Of a stretch of DNA of 64,000 nucleotides, positions 18,272-27,185 are shown piece after piece. A program made the position numbers and the translations under genes. Position 1 is the stretch's first letter. Every line of letters starts with the position of its first letter. Below the pieces are notes generated by a model. The model searched no databases and was not told the origin of the DNA. It saw only the letters and a program-made list of their open reading frames with translations. This DNA comes from Microbispora sp. NBC_01189 (GTDB lineage Bacteria; Actinomycetota; Actinomycetes; Streptosporangiales; Streptosporangiaceae). The DNA is taken from positions 6,257,501 to 6,321,500 of the forward strand of contig NZ_CP108581.1 of assembly GCF_036010665.1 (NCBI RefSeq), read 5' to 3'.

Positions 18272-18610
18272 ATGAACATAACGGCGCAGGCATTGGACAG
18301 CGTTTTCGGCCGTGGTGCGGCCGGCGTTCGTTTGCGCCTGGAGCGCGAGGTCGACGGCATCTGGTGGCACGTGACCACCGCCGAGACCGACGGTGCGGGC
18401 GTCGTGAAGGGATGGGACACCGCCCAGTTGGAGCGCGGGCTCTACCGCATGATATTCGACAGCGACCACTACTTCGTCAATCTCGGAATGGCCGCCGCAT
18501 ATCCGGAGATCGCCGTGATGTTCCGCATCATCGGTGACGTGTCCTCCTTCCAGATCCAGGTGACACTGTCGCCTTGTTCTTATTCGACGTATTTCGGTTC
18601 GAACGGTTAA
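18272..18610 (+). CDS. Transthyretin/HIUase-fold protein lacking catalytic residues
   Basis: This 112-aa protein aligns over its whole length with 5-hydroxyisourate hydrolase, including AAGV..RLE, YRMIFDSDHYF, YPEIAVMF and a C-terminal YSTYFGS. The catalytic residues of the enzyme are replaced. The N-terminal His (H..LD) is Gln6, the Arg of DGR is Val44, the HYHV histidines are Ser92 and Gln94, and the YRGS signature is YFGS. Only the final Ser remains. Vertebrate transthyretin arose by similar losses and became a binding protein, so ligand binding rather than purine catabolism is inferred. No urate-pathway gene is near. It sits 28 bp before the isopropylmalate synthase gene, probably in the same operon. 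Confidence 0.8.
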   Translation: MNITAQALDSVFGRGAAGVRLRLEREVDGIWWHVTTAETDGAGVVKGWDTAQLERGLYRMIFDSDHYFVNLGMAAAYPEIAVMFRIIGDVSSFQIQVTLSPCSYSTYFGSNG

Positions 18611-18638
18611 CCCTGAGCCAGAGAGAAGGGATCTTCCG

Positions 18639-20387
18639 TTGACGAGGATGACCAAGGCGCTGCGGCGCTACCGCGCCCCCGAACCCGTCCGGATGTCCGG
18701 CCGCCGCTGGCCCGACAACGTCATCACGCGGGCGCCTCGCTGGCTTTCCACCGACCTTCGCGACGGCAACCAGTCGCTGGTCAGTCCGATGAGCCCGGCG
18801 CGCAAGACGGCCATGTTCGATCTGCTGGTCCGGATGGGCTACAAGGAGATCGAAGTCGGTTTTCCCGTGGCGAGCGAGGACGACCACGCCTTCCTGCGTG
18901 AGCTCATCGAGCGCGACCTCATTCCCGACGATGTGCGCGTCTCCGTTCTGGTGCAGGCGCGCGACGAGCTGATCCGGCGGACCGTGGAGAGCCTCGAAGG
19001 CGCTCCCCGCGCCACCATCCACCTCTACAACGCGACGTCGCCGTTGTTCCGGCGGCTGGTGTTCGGGATGACCAGGGACGAGTGCAAGGACCTGGCCGTC
19101 CAGGGCACGCGCCTGATGATGAAATACGCGGACAAGACGCTGAGCGACTGCGACCTGGGCTTCCAGTACTCTCCCGAGCTGTTCAACGACACCGAGCTGG
19201 ACTTCTCCCTGGAGGTCTGCGAGGCGGTCATGGACGTCTGGCAGCCCGGCCCCGGGCGGGAGATCATCCTGAACTTCCCGACGACCGTCGAGCGGAGCAC
19301 GCCCAACGTCTTCGCCGACCAGATCGAGTGGCTCGACCGCAACCTGTCCCGGCGGGAGCACGTCTGCCTGTCCATCCACCCGCACAACGACCGGGGGACC
19401 GGCGTCGCCTCGGCGGAGCTGGCCATGATGGCCGGCGCGCAGCGCATCGAGGGCTGCCTGTTCGGCAACGGCGAGCGCGCGGGCAACGTGGACCTGGTCA
19501 CGCTCGGCATGAACCTGTTCAGCCACGGCGTCGACCCGGGTGTCGACTTCTCCGACCTCAACGCGATCCGCCGCGTGGTCGAGGAGTGCAACGGCATCCC
19601 GGTCCACCCGCGTCACCCCTACGGGGGCGACCTCGTCTACACCTCCTTCTCCGGATCCCACCAGGACGCCATCAAGAAGGGCTTCGACGCGCTGGAGCGC
19701 GAGGCGGCCACGCACGGCGCCCCGATGGACGAGATGCCCTGGGCCATGCCGTACCTGCCCGTCGACCCCGCGGACGTGGGCCGGACCTACGAGGCCGTGG
19801 TGCGGATCAACAGCCAGTCCGGCAAGGGCGGCGTCGCCTACATCATGAGCACCTGGTACGGCAGGCACCTGCCGCGTGACCTGCAGATCGACTTCGCCCG
19901 GGTGGTGCAGCGGCGGGCCGACAGCGAAGGCATGGAGATCACCCCCAGCGGGGTGCGGGACCTGTTCGAGAGCGAGTACACGTGCCCGCCCGGGCCGCCC
20001 GTCTTCGGGCCGGAGCCGCTCGCCGTCGAACTGCACGTGGACGGCGGAGGCTTCGAGGTGGGCGCCGAGCGCGCGGACGCGCTGCAGGCGCTCCGGGTGA
20101 GCCTCGCCGACTGGGGGATCGAGGTCCGCGCCGTCCACCGGACCGGCGTCGGCCAGGGGGAGCGGGACGTCGCGGCGGGCGTCGCGGTCTACGCCGAGTG
20201 CCGCCTGGGAGGCCGTACGCACTGGGGCGTGGGAATCGAGGGGGACGCCGAGGCGGCCGCGCTCCGGGCGGTGCAGGCCGTCGTCCACCGGGCCGCCCGG
20301 CGGGCCGAGCCCTCCGGCAGGCACCACCGCGAACCGGGCGACGCGCACGCGCGCCCGCGCAGGCGGCGGCTGGCCACCACCGCGTGA
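18639..20387 (+). CDS. leuA: 2-isopropylmalate synthase
   Basis: This 582-aa enzyme of the large (type 2) class condenses acetyl-CoA with 2-oxoisovalerate or a similar 2-oxo acid. The metal/active-site motif RDGNQSL (about residues 41-47), HPHNDRGTGVA and EGCLFGNGERAGNVDLVTLG are intact. The C-terminal LeuA dimer domain ends with THWGVGIEGDAEAAALRAVQ. TTG 18639 is best spaced to GAAGGG; ATG 18648 is the alternative. It might be the housekeeping leucine enzyme. However, the position behind the SARP pair and in an apparent operon with a pseudo-HIUase suggests it may supply a branched or homologated precursor for a nearby pathway. That last point is inference. Confidence 0.93.
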   Translation: MTRMTKALRRYRAPEPVRMSGRRWPDNVITRAPRWLSTDLRDGNQSLVSPMSPARKTAMFDLLVRMGYKEIEVGFPVASEDDHAFLRELIERDLIPDDVRVSVLVQARDELIRRTVESLEGAPRATIHLYNATSPLFRRLVFGMTRDECKDLAVQGTRLMMKYADKTLSDCDLGFQYSPELFNDTELDFSLEVCEAVMDVWQPGPGREIILNFPTTVERSTPNVFADQIEWLDRNLSRREHVCLSIHPHNDRGTGVASAELAMMAGAQRIEGCLFGNGERAGNVDLVTLGMNLFSHGVDPGVDFSDLNAIRRVVEECNGIPVHPRHPYGGDLVYTSFSGSHQDAIKKGFDALEREAATHGAPMDEMPWAMPYLPVDPADVGRTYEAVVRINSQSGKGGVAYIMSTWYGRHLPRDLQIDFARVVQRRADSEGMEITPSGVRDLFESEYTCPPGPPVFGPEPLAVELHVDGGGFEVGAERADALQALRVSLADWGIEVRAVHRTGVGQGERDVAAGVAVYAECRLGGRTHWGVGIEGDAEAAALRAVQAVVHRAARRAEPSGRHHREPGDAHARPRRRRLATTA

Positions 20388-20446
20388 CCGCGCACGACCA
20401 TCCTCCGGCCCTCGTCCACGGGCCCCGCACGGAAGGGCACGACGCG

Positions 20447-20551
20447 ATGACGCGAAAGCAGCTGAAGAAGAGCCGGCCCTCGGGGCGTCCCGCCGCCCGG
20501 GACGAAGCGCCCGACCTGCGCACTCCCTCCGGCCGCCCGCTGAAGTTCTGA
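20447..20551 (+). CDS. 34-aa basic peptide with duplicated PSGRP
   Basis: A short frame starts at ATG behind GGAAGGG (nine bases away) and stops exactly one base before a strong terminator stem. The product is very basic at the N-terminus (MTRKQLKKSRPSGRP), carries a second TPSGRP near the C-terminus and ends LKF. I recognise no family. The position between leuA and its terminator, and the good ribosome-binding site, support it being translated. It could be a small regulatory or precursor peptide, or a non-functional frame. Confidence 0.4.
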   Translation: MTRKQLKKSRPSGRPAARDEAPDLRTPSGRPLKF

Positions 20552-20603
20552 CGCGACACCCGCCGCCTCCGTCCTGCTACGGCCGGGGGCGGCGGGTGTC
20601 GCG
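20552..20603 (+). terminator. 16-bp stem terminator after leuA unit
   Basis: The arm at 20552-20567 (CGCGACACCCGCCGCC) is the exact reverse complement of 20588-20603. The loop is 20 bases. It lacks a T-run, as is common in actinomycetes. Confidence 0.75.
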
Positions 20604-20633
20604 CGTCCCGCCCCGGTGCGTGAGGTGTCTTCC

Positions 20634-20687
20634 GGTGCGTGGCGTCCCGGTGCGTGGCGTCCCGGTGCGTGGCGTCCCGGAGCGTGG
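20634..20687 (+). repeat. 15-bp tandem repeat, about 3.6 copies
   Basis: The unit GGTGCGTGGCGTCCC occurs three times in direct tandem from 20634 to 20678, followed by a partial variant copy (GGAGCGTGG). It lies in the non-coding leader about 150 bp before the LuxR regulator gene. It may be a hypervariable spacer or an array of binding sites. Confidence 0.85.
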
Positions 20688-20838
20688 AGACACAGCTCAG
20701 GAGGCCGTGGCGGGGACGCCGGGGCACGGGATAAGCGCGCGATAGCGATCCAAAAGCGGCCAGGGAGAACATCGTCTCCAACAAGCAGGCAAGCGTCCAT
20801 TCGTAAGGACGGAAGCTCAGCTGGAGGGGGCCCGCTTG

Positions 20839-23625
20839 ATGAACTTGATCGAGAGAGACGAGGCACTGGCCTCGTTACAGGAGATGCTGGCGGCCGCACT
20901 GACCGGCAAGGGCAAGGTCGCGATGCTCAGCGGCACGGTCGCCACCGGGAAGAGCGCGCTGCTCGACGCGTTCGCCGGGCAGGCCGTGGAGCTGGGCGCC
21001 CTGCCCGTCGCCGCGACCGCGTCCCGCATGGAGCAGGACCTGCCGCTCGGCGTGCTGGGCCAGCTCATCGAAGAGGCGCCGCTGGTGGAGGAGGAGCGCG
21101 TGCGCGCGCTCGCGCTGCTCGAGGAGGGCAAGCGGACCGCGATGAGCTCCGGGCTCGCCTCCGAGACCCTGGACCAGGTGGACGCCCAAATCGCGCACGC
21201 TCTGTGCACCGTGCTGCTGGAGCTGTCGGAGCGCTATCCCCTGGTGATCGTGGTCGACGACGTGCACTACGCCGACCGCCCGTCGTTGCTGTGCCTGGCC
21301 TACCTCGCCCGGCGCGTACGCTTCGCCCGGATCATGGCGATCTTCAGCTATTCCGACTACGTGCGCAGCACCGACACCTTCTTCTGGACCGACCTGCTGC
21401 GCCAGCCGTACTGCGGGGTCGTGCACCTCAACCCGCTGTCCCGGCAGGGCGTGCACACGCTTGTGCGCGAGCGGGCTGGCGAGGAGGTCGCGGTCCGCTT
21501 CGCCGAGGACTGGTACGCCTACAGTGCCGGCAACCCGCTGCTGGCCGCCGCCCTCATCGAGGACTACCTCGGCGGCCCGTCCGCGCGGGAACGGGACGGC
21601 GAGCCGGCGGCGGACGAGCCGTTGGCCGGCGAGCGGTACGGCCAGGCCGTGCTGACCTGCCTGCACCGGGGCGAGCCCGAGCTGCTCCGGATCGCCCGGT
21701 GCCTGGCGGTGCTCGGCGAGACCGACTCGCTCGACCGGCTGCTCGGCCTGGGCCACACCCACATCAGTAGGGCGATGAACGCGCTGACGGCCGGCGGCGT
21801 GCTCAGCGTGGGCCGGTTCCGGCACGAGTCGGCCCGTACTGCCGTGCTGGCCGAGGTGGGCCTCGACGAGCGCCGGGACCTGCACCGCCGCGCCGCCGAA
21901 CTGGCGCACGCGGACGGCGCGGCCACGTCGGTGATCGCCGATCACCTCGTCCAGGCGGGCCCGATCGACGCTCCCTGGGTGGTGCCGGTGTTGGAGGACG
22001 CGGCCAGGGACGCGCTGCGCGAGGGCCGGACCGAGCGTGGCGTGGACTACCTGCGCCTCGCGTGGCAGGCGTGCACCGACGAGAGGCGCCGTCTCAAGAT
22101 CGCCACGATGCTGGTGCGCGCCGAGTGGCGCATCAACCCCGAGGCGCCCGACCGGCACCTGGCCGATCTCACCGAGGCCATGCAGCGCGGCCACCTGCGC
22201 GGCGGCGACGGCGTGGTCCTGGCCCGCGCGCTGCTCTGGCACGGCAGGTACGACGACGCGCAGGACGTGATCGCGCACCTGACCACCGCGGGATACGAGA
22301 GCGACCCCGAGACGGTGATGGAGCTCAACATCGCGCGCCCGTGGCTGCGCGCCACCCATCCCGCCTTCGCGTCCACGCTCGGCGAGCCGCGCGCGGACAC
22401 CGGAACAGCACTGGTGTCGGTGGCCGCGGGGCGGCGCCTGGAGACGGCGACCGCGCTCGCGCAGGTGCTCGTGAACGGCCCGCACGAGGGCGCCCTGATC
22501 GCCGTCGAGCGCATCCTGCGGCTCGCCCGCCTGGACGAGATGTCGATGGACACCGTGGAGTGCGCGCTGCTCGCGCTCACCTATGGCGGGCAGGCGGAGA
22601 AGGCCGCGCCGCTGTGCGACCTGTTCAGCGTCGAGGCGTCCTCGCGGCGCGCCCCGAGCCGCCAGGCCAGGCTCTCGGCCATCCGCGCCGAGATGGCCGT
22701 ACGGCAGGGCGACATGGTCAGCGCCGAGCAGTACGCGCGGGCCGCGCTGGAGTTCATGCCCATCACGAGCTGGGGTGTCACGGTGGGCAGCCCGCTCGGC
22801 AGCCTGGTGATCGCGCTGACCGCGATGGGCAGGTTCGACGACGTGCACGATCTCCTCGACCGGCCCGTGCTGGACGCCATGTTCGAGAGCCGGTACGGCC
22901 TGCACTACCTGTACGCCAGGGGCCGCTACAGCCTGGCGGTCGGGCAGGCGGCGCTGGCCCTGCGGGACTTCCAGCTCTGCGGCGAGCTGACCGGCAGGTG
23001 GGGCCTGGACGTGCCGGGCCTGCTGCCCTGGCGGGCCGGCGCCGCCGAGGCCTGCCTGCAGCTGGGGCGTTCCGAGCAGGCCGCGAAGCTGATCGAGGAC
23101 CAGTTGTCCCGCTGCAACTCCCGCACGCCGCGGGAGCTCGGCATGACGATCCGCCTGCTGGCGGCCACCAGCGAGCCGCGGCACCGGCCGATGCTCCTGC
23201 GCAAGTCCGCCGACCTGCTGCAGAACGGCGGCGACCGCTACGAGCAGGCCCGATCGCTCTTCGACCTCGCGGAGGCCTACCGCGGCCTGGGCGAGCACCG
23301 GAGGGTTGGCATGATCATGATCCGGGCGCGGGCCCTGATGAAGGAGTGCGGCGCCGAGATCGGCGGCGCGCAGGCGGCGGCCGAGACCGGCAGGCAGGCC
23401 GCCCCGGCTCTGAGCGGGGGCAGTGCCGCGCTGCTGAGCGAGGCCGAGCGCCGGGTCGCGGTGCTGGCCGCCGCCGGGCACACCAACCGGGAGATCGCCG
23501 GTGAGCTGTACCTGACGGTGAGCACGGTGGAGCAGCACCTCACCCGGATCTACCGCAAGCTCGACATCAGCAGCCGGGCCGACCTGCCCGCGGTCCTCGA
23601 GTTCGGCGGAGCCGCCGTCGGCTGA
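20839..23625 (+). CDS. LAL-type LuxR-family regulator
   Basis: This 928-aa regulator has an N-terminal AAA/STAND ATPase (ERDEALASL, P-loop region GTVATGKSA about residues 34-42, Walker B-like PLVIVVDDVHYADR near 135), a long central helical/TPR-like region, and a C-terminal LuxR helix-turn-helix (LSEAERRVAVLAAAGHTNRE and STVEQHLTRIYRKL, about residues 870-920). ATG 20839 has GGAGGGGG eight bases upstream. LAL regulators typically activate secondary metabolite or sugar-utilisation genes. The most likely targets here are the leuA unit upstream or genes beyond the window. The preceding leader carries a tandem repeat. Confidence 0.93.
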   Translation: MNLIERDEALASLQEMLAAALTGKGKVAMLSGTVATGKSALLDAFAGQAVELGALPVAATASRMEQDLPLGVLGQLIEEAPLVEEERVRALALLEEGKRTAMSSGLASETLDQVDAQIAHALCTVLLELSERYPLVIVVDDVHYADRPSLLCLAYLARRVRFARIMAIFSYSDYVRSTDTFFWTDLLRQPYCGVVHLNPLSRQGVHTLVRERAGEEVAVRFAEDWYAYSAGNPLLAAALIEDYLGGPSARERDGEPAADEPLAGERYGQAVLTCLHRGEPELLRIARCLAVLGETDSLDRLLGLGHTHISRAMNALTAGGVLSVGRFRHESARTAVLAEVGLDERRDLHRRAAELAHADGAATSVIADHLVQAGPIDAPWVVPVLEDAARDALREGRTERGVDYLRLAWQACTDERRRLKIATMLVRAEWRINPEAPDRHLADLTEAMQRGHLRGGDGVVLARALLWHGRYDDAQDVIAHLTTAGYESDPETVMELNIARPWLRATHPAFASTLGEPRADTGTALVSVAAGRRLETATALAQVLVNGPHEGALIAVERILRLARLDEMSMDTVECALLALTYGGQAEKAAPLCDLFSVEASSRRAPSRQARLSAIRAEMAVRQGDMVSAEQYARAALEFMPITSWGVTVGSPLGSLVIALTAMGRFDDVHDLLDRPVLDAMFESRYGLHYLYARGRYSLAVGQAALALRDFQLCGELTGRWGLDVPGLLPWRAGAAEACLQLGRSEQAAKLIEDQLSRCNSRTPRELGMTIRLLAATSEPRHRPMLLRKSADLLQNGGDRYEQARSLFDLAEAYRGLGEHRRVGMIMIRARALMKECGAEIGGAQAAAETGRQAAPALSGGSAALLSEAERRVAVLAAAGHTNREIAGELYLTVSTVEQHLTRIYRKLDISSRADLPAVLEFGGAAVG

Positions 23626-23659
23626 GTCGATGGGGGCCCCACGGTCCCACAGTGGTCCC

Positions 23660-23690
23660 CGGTGGCCGGCCCGTGGAGGGCCGGCCACCG
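23660..23690 (+). terminator. Hairpin after LuxR regulator
   Basis: A perfect 13-bp stem (CGGTGGCCGGCCC at 23660 with its complement at 23678-23690) has a five-base loop, 35 bp after the stop codon. Confidence 0.65.
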
Positions 23691-23839
23691 CCGGACCGGA
23701 ACACCGATATCCGGACTGTTTCCGGTCCTTTTTGGGTCGCGTCCTATTGGCGCGGCCGCCGTCCTTTTTAGGGGTGTTGTCCCGTTCATCGGCCGCCTTA
23801 CCCTGAGGGCACCCGGTTGTGCCGTCAGGAGGAATACAT

Positions 23840-25429
23840 ATGGGGACCGTGGTGACGCGGGTCAGCGACCTGCCGAAAGAATCGATGCGGGAACGGCTGG
23901 CGGATTTGCAGGTGCTCAAGGAGAGCATCCATTCGGGCCCGAGTGAGGAGGCGACCGCGCGCCAGCACGCCAAGGGCAAGCTCACCGTGCGGGAACGCCT
24001 GGACGTGCTCCTCGACAGCGGGTCGTTCGTGGAGGTGGAGGCGTTCCGGCAGCACCGGGCCACCGGTTTCGGGTTGGAGCACCGCCGGCCGTACACCGAC
24101 GGCGTGGTGGCGGGGTGGGGCAAGGTCTACGGCCGTGACGTCATGGTCTTCGCCCACGACTTCCGGATGTTCGGCGGCGCGCTCGGCGAGGCACACGCCG
24201 AGAAGATCCACAAGGTGATGGATCTGGCCGAGGCCGCCGGGGTGCCGCTGATCGGTTTGAACGACGGCGCCGGGGCGCGGATCCAGGAAGGCGTGACCGC
24301 GCTTGCCGGCTATGGCGGTATCTTCCGGCGCAATGTGCGGATGTCGGGAGTGATTCCACAGATCAACGTCATGCTCGGCCCGTGCGCGGGGGGAGCGGCG
24401 TACTCGCCGGCTCTCTCCGATTTCGTGTTCATGGTGCAGAACACGGCCCAGATGTTCATCACGGGCCCGGACGTCGTGAAGGCGGTGACCGGTGAGGAGA
24501 TCAGCGCCGACGACCTCGGTGGTGCGCGGGTGCACGGCACACTCTCCGGAGTGGCGGGGTTCGTCTGCCCCGACGAGGTGTCCTGTCTTGAGGAAGTCCG
24601 CTATCTGCTGTCCCTGCTGCCCGCCAACAACCAGGAGCTGCCGCCGTCGGTCACCTGCACCGACCCGGCGAACCGGCGCAACGACGCCCTGCTCGACCTG
24701 GTGCCGGCTGATCCGGCGATCTCCTACGACATGTCGGCGGTGATCGAGGAGATCGTCGACGACGGGGAGTTCTTCGAGTTCCACGCGGGCTGGGCGCAGA
24801 ACCTCATCTGCGGGCTGGCGAGGTTCGACGGCCACGTCACCGGCATCGTCGCCAACCAGCCCGCCCACCTGGCCGGGGTGCTGGACATCAAGGCGTCGGA
24901 GAAGGGCGCGCGCTTCATCCAGATGTGCGATGCCTTCAACATCCCGCTGGTCAGCCTGGTCGACGTGCCGGGCTTCCTGCCCGGGACCGACCAGGAGCAC
25001 GGCGGCATCATCAGGCACGGCGCCAAACTGCTCTACGCGTACTGCGCCGCGACCGTGCCGCGGATCTCGATGGTGCTGCGCAAGGCGTACGGCGGCGCGT
25101 ACATCGTGATGGACTCCAGGTCGATCGGCGCGGACCTGTCCTTCGCCTGGCCGACCAACGAGATCGCGGTCATGGGCGCGGAGGGCGCGGCCAACGTCAT
25201 CTTCCGCCGGGAGATCGCCGCGGCGGACGACCCCGTCGAGGCGCACGCCCGGCGGGTCGAGGAGTATCGCCGGCAGCTCATGCACCCGTACTACGCCGCC
25301 GAGCGCGGGCTGGTGGACGACGTCATCGACCCGGGCGAGACCAGGGCCACCCTGACCAGGGCGCTCGGTCTGCTCCGGGCCAAGCAGGCGTCGGAGCCGC
25401 GGCGCAAGCACGGAAACCCCCCGATGTGA
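23840..25429 (+). CDS. pccB: Acyl-CoA carboxylase beta (carboxyltransferase) subunit
   Basis: This 529-aa subunit transfers CO2 from carboxybiotin to acetyl-, propionyl- or longer acyl-CoA. It shows the family's conserved blocks: HAKGKLTVRERLDVLLD, GLNDGAGARIQEGV, GPCAGGAAYSPALSDF, FITGPDVVKAVTGEE, LVDVPGFLPGTDQEHGGII and YGGAYIVMDS. AGGAGG seven bases before ATG 23840 fixes the start. It overlaps the epsilon subunit gene. No biotinylated alpha subunit is present, so it must be shared from elsewhere in the genome. It may make malonyl- or methylmalonyl-type extender units for polyketide or lipid synthesis; the substrate residue cannot be judged reliably here. Confidence 0.94.
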   Translation: MGTVVTRVSDLPKESMRERLADLQVLKESIHSGPSEEATARQHAKGKLTVRERLDVLLDSGSFVEVEAFRQHRATGFGLEHRRPYTDGVVAGWGKVYGRDVMVFAHDFRMFGGALGEAHAEKIHKVMDLAEAAGVPLIGLNDGAGARIQEGVTALAGYGGIFRRNVRMSGVIPQINVMLGPCAGGAAYSPALSDFVFMVQNTAQMFITGPDVVKAVTGEEISADDLGGARVHGTLSGVAGFVCPDEVSCLEEVRYLLSLLPANNQELPPSVTCTDPANRRNDALLDLVPADPAISYDMSAVIEEIVDDGEFFEFHAGWAQNLICGLARFDGHVTGIVANQPAHLAGVLDIKASEKGARFIQMCDAFNIPLVSLVDVPGFLPGTDQEHGGIIRHGAKLLYAYCAATVPRISMVLRKAYGGAYIVMDSRSIGADLSFAWPTNEIAVMGAEGAANVIFRREIAAADDPVEAHARRVEEYRRQLMHPYYAAERGLVDDVIDPGETRATLTRALGLLRAKQASEPRRKHGNPPM

Positions 25430-25656
25430 TGGGCGGCGCCGAACTGCGGGTGGTCGCGGGAAATCCCACCGAGGAGGAGATCTGCGCGCTGGTGTGCGCC
25501 CTGTACGCCGTCGCGGCGGACCGCGCGGACAACGGAGAACTCGCGCCGGTCGCCGGGCCGAAGAGGCCCCGGCCCCGGCTGCGCCTGCCGGACTACGGGT
25601 CGCCCCGGTCCTGGGTGGCGTGTCACCGCACCGACGCGCTCACCGGTGTCCGGTGA
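25429..25656 (+). CDS. Acyl-CoA carboxylase epsilon subunit
   Basis: This small 75-aa protein starts at the ATG that overlaps the beta-subunit stop (TGATG). It has the epsilon-subunit pattern: an N-terminal short strand ELRVVAGNPTEEEICALVCAL, a disordered basic middle (GPKRPRPRLRLPDYG), and the terminal SWVACHR motif. Epsilon subunits, found in actinobacteria, stimulate the alpha-beta carboxylase complex. The position directly behind the beta gene supports the call. Confidence 0.85.
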   Translation: MGGAELRVVAGNPTEEEICALVCALYAVAADRADNGELAPVAGPKRPRPRLRLPDYGSPRSWVACHRTDALTGVR

Positions 25657-25700
25657 CGCCGCGGCCGCCGTCCCGGGCGCTCCCGGGGCGGCGGCTCACC

Positions 25701-25741
25701 GGCTTCTCCAGGCGGACGGCTTCTCCAGGCGGACGGCTTCT
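25701..25741 (+). repeat. 17-bp direct repeat between convergent genes
   Basis: GGCTTCTCCAGGCGGAC occurs twice back to back (25701-25717, 25718-25734), with a third partial copy (GGCTTCTACC) that runs into the 3' end of mftF. It lies between the converging epsilon-subunit and mftF genes. Confidence 0.75.
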
Positions 25742-27185
25742 ACCGGGACGGCCTCGACGAACGCGTCTTCCAGCGGATGTCGGGCAGCAGGGCGCGCACC
25801 GAGCGCCCGCGGATCGCGCCGAGCCACAGGCCGGACCCGTACGCCGCGTCGTCCAGGCGCCGGGCCACGGCGTAGCGGACCGGGTCGAGATGCGCGCCGG
25901 TGCGCCGCAGATCGGTCAGCGCGTCCATGACGGCCACGGCGGCCACGGCCCGGCGGAGGCGCTTGGACAGCAGGCAGCCGACGGCGGCGAGCGGCCACCA
26001 GTGGCGGAGCAGGAGCGCCGCCGCCTGCCAGACGGCGGCGACGGCACCGTCGGACGTCAGCGTCAGGGCGAGGCGCACCGGGTGCTCACTCCGCCTGACC
26101 TTGGCCGACATCGTCGCGGCCGTGCCCGCGAAGATCAGCGCCGCGGCCGGCAGGGACCACCGCCGCTGCGCCAGCAGCGCCAGCACGAAGGCCGCGCTCC
26201 ACGGCGCCAGCACGGCGGGGGCCACGTCGCGGCCGTGGCGCCGGGCGAGCAGGTCGGCGCCGGTGCCGTAGAAGGCCTTGCGCCGCAGCCAGTCGTGGAC
26301 CACGGTGCGGTGCTCGTGCCGCACCGTCGCGGCCGGTTCGTAGCGCACCCGCCGGCCCGCCCGCGCCAGCCGCCACACCAGGTCGACGTCCTCGCCGACG
26401 CGCATCTCGGCGCTGAAGCCGTGGCCGAGCGCGTCGGCCCGCGCCAGCAGGAACGCGCTCGGGACCCAGGAGACCGGCGCCCTCGGGCGTACGATGCCGG
26501 GGTCGAGGCCCAGGTCGAGGGAGGACCGCGCGTCCTCGTAGCGGCGGATCCAGCGGTCCCGGCCCGGCAGGCGGAGCCCCAGCACGCGCGGCGCGGCCAC
26601 GGCGACGCGCGGGTCGGCGAAGTGCCGGAGCAGGGTCGGCACCGTGCCGGGTTCGAGAACCACGTCGGAGTCCGCGAAGGCGACGTAGGGCGTGGTCACG
26701 CGGCGCAGGCCCGCGTTGCGGGCGGCGGCGGGGCCGGCGTTCTCCGCCAGCGCGACGAGCACCGCGCCGTGCGCCGCCGCGACCTCGGCGACGGCGTCCG
26801 GGGCGGCCGACGCGTCGTCCACCACGATCACCCGGTGCCGGCCGCCGATGCCCGACAACAGCCGGTCGAGCGCGGCGGGACGGTCGCGCACCGGCACGAC
26901 CACGGTCACCTGGGAGGGGTCGAGACCGGGCAGGTCTTCGACGACCGGGTCGGCCAGGCCCGCCTCCAGCAGCCGGTCGGCGAGCAGCGCCGAGACGTGG
27001 TCGCGGACCCGCAGCCTACGGCCGTCGAACAGGTCCGCGGCGGCTTTGGTGAGGTACATGACGCGCGTCGGCACGCCGCCCACGAGGGTGCGGCCGCCGT
27101 CGCGGACCCGGACCCGCCGGTTCAGCCTGACGGTGAAACCGTCCGGAAGCCGGCCCTTGCCGGGGGTGTGGGTGTCGTGGGTCAT
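25740..27185 (-). CDS. mftF: Mycofactocin system glycosyltransferase MftF
   Basis: This 481-aa GT2-family glycosyltransferase adds the oligoglucose chain to the mycofactocin core. The N-terminal region contains the family-specific LPDGFTVRLNRRVRVRDGG and RVMYLTKAAADLFDG. The GT-A domain begins QVTVVVPVRDRPAALDRLL (about residue 85) and has IVVDDAS, NAGPAAARNAG and the metal-binding AFADSDVV. The C-terminal 150 residues carry hydrophobic segments for membrane association. The start ATG overlaps the stop of the SDR gene (ATGA), so it is the last gene of the mft operon. The gene meets the carboxylase genes tail to tail. Confidence 0.92.
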   Translation of the reverse strand: MTHDTHTPGKGRLPDGFTVRLNRRVRVRDGGRTLVGGVPTRVMYLTKAAADLFDGRRLRVRDHVSALLADRLLEAGLADPVVEDLPGLDPSQVTVVVPVRDRPAALDRLLSGIGGRHRVIVVDDASAAPDAVAEVAAAHGAVLVALAENAGPAAARNAGLRRVTTPYVAFADSDVVLEPGTVPTLLRHFADPRVAVAAPRVLGLRLPGRDRWIRRYEDARSSLDLGLDPGIVRPRAPVSWVPSAFLLARADALGHGFSAEMRVGEDVDLVWRLARAGRRVRYEPAATVRHEHRTVVHDWLRRKAFYGTGADLLARRHGRDVAPAVLAPWSAAFVLALLAQRRWSLPAAALIFAGTAATMSAKVRRSEHPVRLALTLTSDGAVAAVWQAAALLLRHWWPLAAVGCLLSKRLRRAVAAVAVMDALTDLRRTGAHLDPVRYAVARRLDDAAYGSGLWLGAIRGRSVRALLPDIRWKTRSSRPSR

